From positions 1,550,001-1,614,000 of the forward strand of contig NZ_JQLO01000001.1 of NCBI RefSeq assembly GCF_000744255.1: 64,000 nucleotides of DNA, given 5' to 3'. The stretch comes from Carnobacterium divergens DSM 20623. Its GTDB lineage: Bacteria; Bacillota; Bacilli; Lactobacillales; Carnobacteriaceae. A program made the position numbers and the translations under genes. Of the stretch, positions 57,347 through 64,000 are shown one piece after another; position 1 is the stretch's first letter, and each line of letters begins with the position of its first letter. The notes under the pieces are model-generated. The model did no database searches. It had not been told where the DNA came from and worked only from the letters and a program-made list of their open reading frames with translations.

Positions 57347-57378
57347 ACTAATAAAAGGGAACTGTCCCTTTTATTAGT
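57347..57378. terminator. Perfect hairpin downstream of Mga-type regulator
   Basis: Arms ACTAATAAAAGGGA and TCCCTTTTATTAGT with a 4-base loop, 47 bases after the regulator stop and 150 bases before the large WxL gene. On the minus strand the descending arm is T-rich but no separate T run follows, so it may be a weak terminator or a leader structure for the WxL transcript. Confidence 0.6.
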
Positions 57379-57425
57379 ACTGCTTACTAAATGGATTAAC
57401 CTTATTATTTGTTCAACTTATCATT

Positions 57426-58835
57426 TTATTTCTGTTTTTTTACAACTGATACTAAATTCCCAAATATTTCCCAATCCTTTGACGTAGGAGGGTTATTCCA
57501 TATAATATATTTTGATTTGATTTGATTCGTTAAGAAATCAGATAAATAAATATCTGTTTCTTCAGAATATCTATTATCAACTAATACATTTGCAAAAGGC
57601 AAATTATCAATAATTGAAGATATAAATGTGTTATATTCTTTACCAATTGAAAAATCAACTGTAACTTTAATTGGTTTTAATAATAGTTTATTAGGTATAA
57701 CATCAATAAACTTTAGCATCATCGCCATTAAAAAACTTTTGTTTTTATTTTGAATACCAAGAATCTCTATAACTTTTTTGTTTAAACAAATATCTAAACA
57801 TAACTGATAAATTTCAGAATAATTTTCTTGAAAAACTGATAAATCAGCATTAAATTGACTGTCTAAAATTCTAGTATCATAGTACAAAACTTTAGTAAAT
57901 AAGGGTATAAAAGACTCTCGAATCTGACTTCTATAGTTATGAAGCTCTTTGTACGAACAAATAATTGTGAATAAATCATCCAATGCAGCTCTAATAGGAA
58001 TTGGGACAAACATAAAACCATCTAAAAAAAATTCATTGACTTGTAGAAAGTTAATGAATACATACACCTCATCATCAATATTGTCCAGATTAACCAAAAA
58101 GGATGCTAAGCAAGATTTTATAGTCTTTATTTGTTCAAATTTAATCTGTCTAAATGATGCTGCTTCATTAAAATGAGAATGATTATTTTGATTTCTTAAA
58201 TAAGTTATATACAGATAAAATTTCAGCTTTATATAATCTAAATCTGTAACTATTTCAACTAATCTATTATTTTTTAAATCATCTATCAGCTTTTCTGTTT
58301 TGTCGATTAACGCTTTATCAAAAGGTTCTTCGTATGCTTTATAAATGGTAGTATAAATATCCGTAAGAAACAAACGTAATTGAGTTTCCGAATACTGATC
58401 GGATTCAAAAAAATTTAAATTATAGCTATCTAAAAACTCATTAACATGTTTGCTAATTTTGTAAGCTTTTGACAAACTAATAAAATAGTCCAACGAAAAA
58501 TCTTCAATTGAATTTTTTTTATACTTCAAAAAATAATCTATGAACGCTAATTTAAAAGATTGTCTACCATAAATCCAAAATAATCTATTAACTGAATCCA
58601 AGCCATTCTTACTATAGATATATGCTCTTTTTTTCTTTTCAATGAAAAAAAAACTTTCTAGCTCTAAATGATCAAAATCTTTTATTAGCTCATCCATCAG
58701 TTTAGTTGCTTTAAAATAAGTTATGGACAATCTTTTTTCAATATCCGATATTGAAACATTTTGATTTTTTACACCTTCCATGTATGAAAATATCATAAAC
58801 TTTTCATAATCATCTTTTTCAAAAATAGATTTCAT
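57426..58835 (-). CDS. Mga-type transcriptional regulator (operon II)
   Basis: 469 residues from the ATG at 58835 (AAGGTGG 5 bases before). The N-terminal HTH (SISDIEKRLSITYFKATKLMDEL) is followed by a long all-helical region. The C-terminal part (GKEYNTFISSIIDNLPFANV, SKYIIWNNPPTSKDW) has the position of the EIIB-like domain. It is more diverged than the regulator at 47132 and very AT-rich. It lies inside WxL cluster II, which it probably controls. Confidence 0.75.
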   Translation of the reverse strand: MKSIFEKDDYEKFMIFSYMEGVKNQNVSISDIEKRLSITYFKATKLMDELIKDFDHLELESFFFIEKKKRAYIYSKNGLDSVNRLFWIYGRQSFKLAFIDYFLKYKKNSIEDFSLDYFISLSKAYKISKHVNEFLDSYNLNFFESDQYSETQLRLFLTDIYTTIYKAYEEPFDKALIDKTEKLIDDLKNNRLVEIVTDLDYIKLKFYLYITYLRNQNNHSHFNEAASFRQIKFEQIKTIKSCLASFLVNLDNIDDEVYVFINFLQVNEFFLDGFMFVPIPIRAALDDLFTIICSYKELHNYRSQIRESFIPLFTKVLYYDTRILDSQFNADLSVFQENYSEIYQLCLDICLNKKVIEILGIQNKNKSFLMAMMLKFIDVIPNKLLLKPIKVTVDFSIGKEYNTFISSIIDNLPFANVLVDNRYSEETDIYLSDFLTNQIKSKYIIWNNPPTSKDWEIFGNLVSVVKKQK

Positions 58836-58895
58836 ACTTACCACCTTATATACTTGTAATTACAGATATTAACTTATTATTTCGTACTTACAATG

Positions 58896-59246
58896 TTACA
58901 CCATTCTTCTACCAAAAATAAGATTTCCTGATATACTGAAATATAAACTACCTAGAAACGATTCTGTAGTATTATCATTATTTAAATTAGCTATATCTTT
59001 CTTTTTTAAGTTTACGCCAGAACTTAAATCTAATTTTTGATTCAACAAAGGATGCTTTTTTTCATCATTATCATTCTTTCGATAAAATCCAATACGAGTA
59101 TATTGATTTTCTGCATCATAGTAATTTTGACTTATAGGTAACTCAGGTATATTTAAGTACAACTGTTCGTGATTCACAGATACATTATCTATATTTGTTA
59201 CTAAAAGTGCAGTACTAAAATATAGTATAGCAAATTCTATTTTCAT
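58896..59246 (-). CDS. Small surface protein related to CscD, sorting motif lost
   Basis: 116 residues. A signal-like N-terminus (EFAILYFSTALLV), then ENQYTRIGFYRKND, which matches the conserved segment of the small LPXTG proteins of this window (SEVRVGFYEG, QARIEFTGSY). No LPXTG is found; the end is SFLGSLYFSISGNLIFGRRMV, a weak hydrophobic stretch with a basic tail. It may be a decayed LPXTG protein. GGTGAT stands before the ATG. It lies between the DUF916 gene and the regulator. Confidence 0.55.
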   Translation of the reverse strand: MKIEFAILYFSTALLVTNIDNVSVNHEQLYLNIPELPISQNYYDAENQYTRIGFYRKNDNDEKKHPLLNQKLDLSSGVNLKKKDIANLNNDNTTESFLGSLYFSISGNLIFGRRMV

Positions 59247-59302
59247 TTATTTATCACCATTACAATACAATTTTTCATAAAAGCTATTTTAATTATCATA
59301 TA

Positions 59303-60352
59303 TTAATCTTTATTTTTCCGGTATTGATTTTTTAATTCTTTAACTTCTTTATTTTTTTTCTGTATATACCAAGCCACGAAAATTAAAAAAATAATTAACA
59401 ATACACTAATAGATCCAATAAGTACACATGTACTATAATCTTTTTTCTTTATCACTCCAGTGTTATTTAGCTTCTTAGATTCCTTTTCTGATATTTCAAA
59501 GTTATCAGTGAACACCCACTTTTCACCCTTAGATTCTACAACTATTTTTGCTGTATACTTTCCAGGCTTTAGCTTTGTTTGATTCGTCCCAATCAAATAT
59601 TCATATATTGAGTTAGGGGCAACTTGTCCATTAGAGAGTTCATCTGAATAAACAGCTTTTCTTCCCTTACGAGTATATATCTCTCCCCTAATGTTTACTT
59701 TGTTAAAAAAAGCAGCCGTATTATTTTTTATAGGGAAATATATATTATTTCTACCATTCGATTGTTTTACTTCTACACTGCCATGCGTTATATTATGTTT
59801 AATTAGATCTTTATTTCCATGTAACACTAGTGCAATAGAATAGCTGTATTGATTGCGAACAGCCATACTACTTGTTCCAACATAATCATCTGTAAGCTTT
59901 TGTGTAAAATTAAGCCCTCCTGCAATCACTCCATCAAAATCTTCATTTGGTTGAGTAACTTCAAAGATTATATCTTCTTCAGTGTGAGGCGCTAAAACTA
60001 TTTCAACCTTATCTGCTTTGACAAAATCTTTGATGTCATATTTTAAATCCGCACTCTTATGTTTGCTACTATTCTTATATTCTACTACTCCATTACTATT
60101 TGTTGTTGCTTTATCAACATTTGTTTCTATTGTAATTTCTTTATCACTATTATTTTTAACTCTAACTTTTAAATTTTCTTTTTCATTTTTAGTGAATTTT
60201 AAATCATAATAAGTGTTTTCTCTATTTAATTGATTTTCTGATGGATACGGAATGACTGAATAATCAACGTTAGAAGCAACCACTTGTCTGACTCCTAACA
60301 CTAGGCTAATCGGTATGACTATTAAAATTAAAACTAACATTTTTTTATTCAT
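59303..60352 (-). CDS. DUF916/DUF3324 WxL-interacting membrane protein (operon II)
   Basis: 349 residues with a signal peptide (ending QVVASN), DUF916 (YSVIPYPSENQ, VKNNSDKEITIETNVDKATT, FDGVIAGGLNF), DUF3324 (YLIGTNQTKLKPGKYTAKI), a C-terminal membrane helix (VLLIIFLIFVAWYI) and a Lys/Glu-rich tail. GGAG precedes the start. First gene of WxL cluster II. Confidence 0.88.
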   Translation of the reverse strand: MNKKMLVLILIVIPISLVLGVRQVVASNVDYSVIPYPSENQLNRENTYYDLKFTKNEKENLKVRVKNNSDKEITIETNVDKATTNSNGVVEYKNSSKHKSADLKYDIKDFVKADKVEIVLAPHTEEDIIFEVTQPNEDFDGVIAGGLNFTQKLTDDYVGTSSMAVRNQYSYSIALVLHGNKDLIKHNITHGSVEVKQSNGRNNIYFPIKNNTAAFFNKVNIRGEIYTRKGRKAVYSDELSNGQVAPNSIYEYLIGTNQTKLKPGKYTAKIVVESKGEKWVFTDNFEISEKESKKLNNTGVIKKKDYSTCVLIGSISVLLIIFLIFVAWYIQKKNKEVKELKNQYRKNKD

Positions 60353-60865
60353 AATAACTTATTCTCCTCATTAAAAAGATGGATCATAAAATTCTATTTT
60401 AGTAATTTTTCTAATTATTACACTAGATTTAATAGCGTTTTTATTTATTTTGTATATTGATAATAGTTTTTTATATTAATGAATTAACACAAAAATAAAA
60501 GAAAGATATTTACTGATATTGTCATTAAACTTCTTTTTTTTTCTATCTACTTTATTGACATTCATCCAAACTCTCTCAACAATGATGCTAGAAAACACCT
60601 CCAAATTTGATGTGCTCTTTTTATTTGTATCTGATTGCTGTGGACATTCTTATCTTGAATCTTTTTTCTAGAAAAAGCTGTGAGTAAAAGAAAGATAAAA
60701 AACTTCGATTTTTTTTCAAATGGATAAAACATGAATAATTGAAGTGTTATCCTTCTTTCTCATCAGAAGAAAAATTTTACAATACTAAACGAATCTCCAT
60801 ATATTCCAAGTGAAGTTAAGTTTATTATAATTTTCCATAACCGCTTTTTTATTATTGGTACCAAT
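60353..60865. other. AT-rich intergenic region between wecB and WxL cluster II
   Basis: 513 bases without a convincing gene on either strand. It should hold the promoter of WxL cluster II, but I cannot pick a reliable one in this AT-rich sequence. No strong terminator for wecB was found. Confidence 0.5.
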
Positions 60866-61981
60866 CTAATTTTTTTTGAATTTTTTAATAATATTTAAAA
60901 TTTTCTTTGCAGCTTCTCCGTCTCCATAAGGATTTTGAGCAATAGACATTTTTGTATACATTTCTTGATTTTCTAGTAATTCAACCATTACTTCTTTTAC
61001 AGTTTCTTTTTCTGTCCCTATCAATTTTAATGTTCCTACCGCTACACCTTCTGGTCGTTCTGTTGTATCTCTTAAAACTAATACAGGTATTCCTAGAGAA
61101 GGGGCTTCTTCTTGAATCCCCCCAGAATCTGTCATAACCATATAGCTCATTGCGATTAAATGATGAAAATCAATCACATCTAAAGGTTCAATTAAATGAA
61201 TCCGAGGATGGTTTTCTAAAAATTTGATTGCTAACTTTTGAATCACTGGATTTAAATGAACAGGATAAACAATCTCTACATCTGGGTACATTTCAATAAC
61301 TTCTCTAATAGCTGTAAAAACATGTTCCATCGGTTCGCCTTGATTTTCTCGTCGGTGCATCGTCAATAAAATAATTCGATTATGAGAATTATAAGGAACA
61401 AATATTTCACTTTTATTTTCTAAGCTAATTGTTCTTTTTAAAGCATCAATTGCTGTATTCCCTGTTACATAAATATTTTTTGTATCACGTTGCTCTTTGC
61501 GTAGATTTTCTTCACTATTGACTGTTGGCGCAAAATAAAAATCTGTCATAACATCTGTTAACTGGCGATTCATTTCTTCTGGAAATGGTGAATACTTATT
61601 CCAAGTCCGAAGACCAGCTTCTACATGACCGATTTTGATTTGATTGTAAAATGCAGCTAAACTAGCAGCTAACGTGGTGGTAGTGTCTCCATGAACAAGG
61701 ACAATATCTGGTTTGACCTCCTTCATCACCTTATCTAATTGCATTAAGACATTTGATGTAATTTCAGCTAATGATTGATTAGATTTCATCACATTTAAGT
61801 CATAATCAACTTTTACATCAAATGCTTTTAGCACTTGATCCATCATTTGTCGATGTTGCGCAGTGGCAACTACAATTGACTCGAATACTTCTTTTTGATT
61901 CTCTAGTTCTAGTATGATAGGAGCCATTTTGATGGCTTCTGGTCGTGTTCCAAAAATTGTCATTACTTTGATTTTATGCAT
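60866..61981 (-). CDS. wecB: UDP-N-acetylglucosamine 2-epimerase (non-hydrolysing)
   Basis: 371 residues from the ATG at 61981 (a GTG at 61990 is the alternative). Converts UDP-GlcNAc to UDP-ManNAc for wall teichoic acid or exopolysaccharide. Motifs: FGTRPEAIKMAPII, HGDTTTTLAASLAA, HVEAGLRTW with FPEEMNRQ, and SGGIQEEAPSLGIPVLVLR. It follows the 26-residue peptide gene and the GT2 synthase gene on the same strand. Confidence 0.94.
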   Translation of the reverse strand: MHKIKVMTIFGTRPEAIKMAPIILELENQKEVFESIVVATAQHRQMMDQVLKAFDVKVDYDLNVMKSNQSLAEITSNVLMQLDKVMKEVKPDIVLVHGDTTTTLAASLAAFYNQIKIGHVEAGLRTWNKYSPFPEEMNRQLTDVMTDFYFAPTVNSEENLRKEQRDTKNIYVTGNTAIDALKRTISLENKSEIFVPYNSHNRIILLTMHRRENQGEPMEHVFTAIREVIEMYPDVEIVYPVHLNPVIQKLAIKFLENHPRIHLIEPLDVIDFHHLIAMSYMVMTDSGGIQEEAPSLGIPVLVLRDTTERPEGVAVGTLKLIGTEKETVKEVMVELLENQEMYTKMSIAQNPYGDGEAAKKILNIIKKFKKN

Positions 61982-62023
61982 AATTATCACTTCTACTTTC
62001 TTAAAATAATGTTTAGTCAGTCT

Positions 62024-62104
62024 CTAGATAGATAAATAAAAAGAGATTAAAAATAAGCACACCCCTGCTATAAAAAATAAATTTAATTTTTTTTTAGTTT
62101 TCAT
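62024..62104 (-). CDS. 26-residue single-pass membrane peptide
   Basis: A short frame from an ATG at 62104 to a TAG at 62024, preceded by AAAGGGGGGAAGTAGG, one of the strongest ribosome sites in the window. The peptide is a Lys-rich N-terminus (MKTKKK) and one membrane helix (LNLFFIAGVCLFLISFYLSI). It lies 42 bases before wecB and about 160 bases after the GT2 gene. It may be a small helper of the polysaccharide machinery or a leader that couples translation to wecB. No homologue is known to me. Confidence 0.6.
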   Translation of the reverse strand: MKTKKKLNLFFIAGVCLFLISFYLSI

Positions 62105-62262
62105 CCTACTTCCCCCCCTTTATAACAAAATAAAAACTTCCATTGTTGTCCTTTATTTATATACTTTTCTAGGTGAAAATACCCCTGGTGCTTAACGTTT
62201 TTTAATTAAACAGCATCATAAAAAACAACTTCTTCCGTTAAAATATCTAACTAAACAACACC

Positions 62263-63567
62263 TTACTGATTTCGATCAAAAGTAGCACTATGAACTGTTT
62301 TTTTCCAATTATTTTGTGGCTTGAACCAAGTAAAAAAACCAACTATTTGTGCTGCCATATACGTAATAGAATTCCAAACAAATCCTACAATTAATCTAAA
62401 ATAAAGAATAACTTTATCTATAAATTTTTCTCTCTCATCAAAATACGTACCCGCTTCTTGTAAAAAATATACTGTTGGAATAATGACAAGATTTAAAAAT
62501 TCAATCACTAGCCAAAATAATAATACTGAAAATAAATCTGGTAAATAAATTAACAGGCGTTTATCTAGTATTGCCAATGAAATGATTATTAAAAATGCAA
62601 TAGGACGAACCATTGAGTACGAATAGAATAGCGTTTCACATTTACTTAGACCCTCAATAATTGATTTCGCATGGAAAATAGATTTCATTTGTTTCCATGT
62701 TGTAGTAAATGCAACAAACCAATGACCTTGTGCCCATCTTGTTCGTTGATTATGACTTGCAATCACTGAATTTGGTTTTTCATCATATACAACTGCAAAA
62801 TGGTTCCATCCGCTCTTTTTACTTTGAAGGGATAATTCAACCTGTAGTTCAAAATCTTCTGTATAGCTACGAGGATTCCAACCGTTTTTTTCTAAATACA
62901 TTGTTTGCAAAACAAATCCGGTTCCGCCAATTGCAGCATTCCAACCAAGTCGATAATTGGCATATTGAACTGCTCGATTTGTAATAAAATAAACTGCTGC
63001 ATAGCCAGAGGCTGTCATTGAAGTTGCCACATTTTTCACACCTAAATAGCCTTGAACTACTGTGAGTTCTGGTTTTGCAATCAACTGAGAGTTCATTTCC
63101 ATTAAATAGTCTTTATCCACAATATTATCTGCGTCAATAAAAGCAATGTAGTCATATACTTTCCAACGACCCGTTTCAATAAACCTTGCAATAGCATGTG
63201 GTTTCCCTCTTGGTTCATCAGGTTTTGAAGTGTTGACAAAAGCTTCCGCTCTTTTATATTTCTCAATCACTTCAACCGTATGGTCTGTGCAATTATCAGC
63301 AATGATAACAATATCAAATAGAGCTGGATCATAATTTTGATTTATTAAACTCTCTATCGTAGGTCCTATTACATCCTCTTCATTATGCGCCGGCACTAAA
63401 AATAAAAATCTATGTTGGTCTTTTGCAATTTGATAATCTCTTTTGGGTTTAATTAATCCAAATAGAGATAGCATTGTAAAATAAATTAAATTCGCAAATA
63501 CAACTGTAACTAATATGATACAAATGACCTCTAGAGGTAAATATATATAATTTGGTAAATCAAGCAT
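62263..63567 (-). CDS. Processive-type family 2 glycosyltransferase, membrane-bound
   Basis: 434 residues. One N-terminal membrane helix (about 10-35), a cytoplasmic GT2 domain (LVPAHNEEDVIGPTIESL, AFIDADN with the metal-binding acidic motif, SYTEDFEL with the catalytic Asp, and the QxxRW motif in NQRTRWAQGHW), then three to four C-terminal helices. This set is typical of synthases of hyaluronan, cellulose or poly-GlcNAc type; the sugar is not predictable. GGGAG precedes the ATG. With wecB downstream, an exopolysaccharide or surface polymer role is likely. Confidence 0.88.
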   Translation of the reverse strand: MLDLPNYIYLPLEVICIILVTVVFANLIYFTMLSLFGLIKPKRDYQIAKDQHRFLFLVPAHNEEDVIGPTIESLINQNYDPALFDIVIIADNCTDHTVEVIEKYKRAEAFVNTSKPDEPRGKPHAIARFIETGRWKVYDYIAFIDADNIVDKDYLMEMNSQLIAKPELTVVQGYLGVKNVATSMTASGYAAVYFITNRAVQYANYRLGWNAAIGGTGFVLQTMYLEKNGWNPRSYTEDFELQVELSLQSKKSGWNHFAVVYDEKPNSVIASHNQRTRWAQGHWFVAFTTTWKQMKSIFHAKSIIEGLSKCETLFYSYSMVRPIAFLIIISLAILDKRLLIYLPDLFSVLLFWLVIEFLNLVIIPTVYFLQEAGTYFDEREKFIDKVILYFRLIVGFVWNSITYMAAQIVGFFTWFKPQNNWKKTVHSATFDRNQ

Positions 63568-63807
63568 TTTTTAATCTCCCTTTTCATTTTGAGTTATTTA
63601 TAAAAAAAATTATTATTGGATTTTTATCTTATAAAGCATTTAAATAGTGATTTCATTAGTATAAGAAATGATTTTTCCAATAAATTTATTATAGACTATA
63701 TTTTTTTTAAAAAAATTCCAATTATTCCTTTTGAAAATGGAATTTCTGACATAAAAAACCAACACTATTTATTAATACAGATCAATTCTATTCGTTTATT
63801 CAATCAA
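63568..63807. other. Intergenic region upstream of the GT2 gene
   Basis: Very AT-rich. A TATAAT box appears on the minus strand near 63690-63695, without a -35 at proper spacing. No gene accepted. Confidence 0.4.
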
Positions 63808-64000
63808 TTATTTCCCAAATTTTTTAGTCAATTTAGCAAGATTATAAGCGGCTAATAATTCTGACCAGTCTTCTTCTGTTGGATAAATTTGAAAACAAAG
63901 TACCTCTGTATTTGAAACAGACAGTGTTGATAGATTAGTAATAATTACATCATAATTATTTTTTTCAATATTTTTTAGAATTTGTTCAAAATGAAGTGAT
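63808..64000 (-). CDS. C-terminal end of a third Mga-type regulator (gene continues outside window)
   Basis: An open frame enters from the right edge and ends at a TAA at 63808, giving the last 63 residues. The sequence NNYDVIITNLSTLSVSNTEV followed by CFQIYPTEEDWSELLAAY has the layout of the C-terminus of the regulator at 47132 (QYDIIITNIDG, then a strand and a helix with an acidic D-D/E-D-W pattern). This is the EIIB-like end of Mga/AtxA-type regulators. The DNA-binding part lies outside the window. Confidence 0.65.
   Translation of the reverse strand, partial: SLHFEQILKNIEKNNYDVIITNLSTLSVSNTEVLCFQIYPTEEDWSELLAAYNLAKLTKKFGK

Noticed and set aside
63616-63855. Plus-strand open frame of 79 residues near the right edge
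   Set aside because: It is antisense to the end of the Mga-type regulator at 63808-64000 and otherwise AT-rich non-coding sequence.

Overview
The window is low-GC Firmicutes DNA. Gene content and order (mbl-murA-DUF1146-atp operon, MurT/GatD, WxL surface clusters, LXG type VII effectors, several Mga-type regulators) suggest a lactic acid bacterium of the Carnobacteriaceae/Enterococcaceae, most like Carnobacterium. The genus is inferred from gene content, not from a database match. Nearly all genes lie on the minus strand; exceptions are murT-gatD and one Mga-type regulator.

Region 1 (1-10335), core: 3' part of an ssb gene outside the window, epuA-like, mbl, murA, DUF1146, then the complete F-type ATP synthase operon atpBEFHAGDC. 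Each unit ends in a clear rho-independent terminator.

Region 2 (10336-20765), polymorphic toxin island: a type VII secretion effector operon (DUF4176 protein, two small helical partner proteins, full-length LXG protein with a deaminase-like tip, immunity protein) is followed by a run of promoterless orphan tip cassettes. In order of transcription these are TNT tip + Imm59, an unassigned tip + candidate immunity protein, a second TNT tip + Imm59, and a BECR-like tip + one or two immunity genes. Last come an LXG fragment and a frameshifted barstar. The complete cassettes share a near-identical linker with the full-length LXG gene, and a 260-bp spacer with a long hairpin recurs between them. This looks like a reservoir for swapping toxin tips by homologous recombination. 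No secretion machinery is in the window.

Region 3 (20898-36310), mostly housekeeping: upp, glyA, Sua5/YwlC, prmC, prfA, tdk, an unknown coiled-coil protein, murT-gatD (lipid II amidation), a methyltransferase, a MarR-ABC exporter pair with twin palindromic operators around its promoter, manA and a serine hydrolase.

Region 4 (36653-48885), WxL operon I: a minus-strand run of eleven genes (small unknown, three WxL proteins with clear signals, two small WxL-like proteins, two DUF916 proteins, two small LPXTG-type proteins) that ends with a secreted AA10 lytic polysaccharide monooxygenase with chitin-binding modules. A divergent Mga-type regulator lies at its head.

Region 5 (48914-53952): a YknXYZ-like ABC efflux system and a histidine kinase. 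The expected response regulator survives only as a decayed relic upstream.

Region 6 (54031-64000), WxL operon II: DUF916 protein, a small surface protein that has lost its LPXTG motif, an Mga-type regulator, a large WxL protein, an LPXTG protein and a WxL protein. Upstream lie an exopolysaccharide-type GT2 synthase, a 26-residue membrane peptide and a UDP-GlcNAc 2-epimerase. The window ends inside a third Mga-type regulator.
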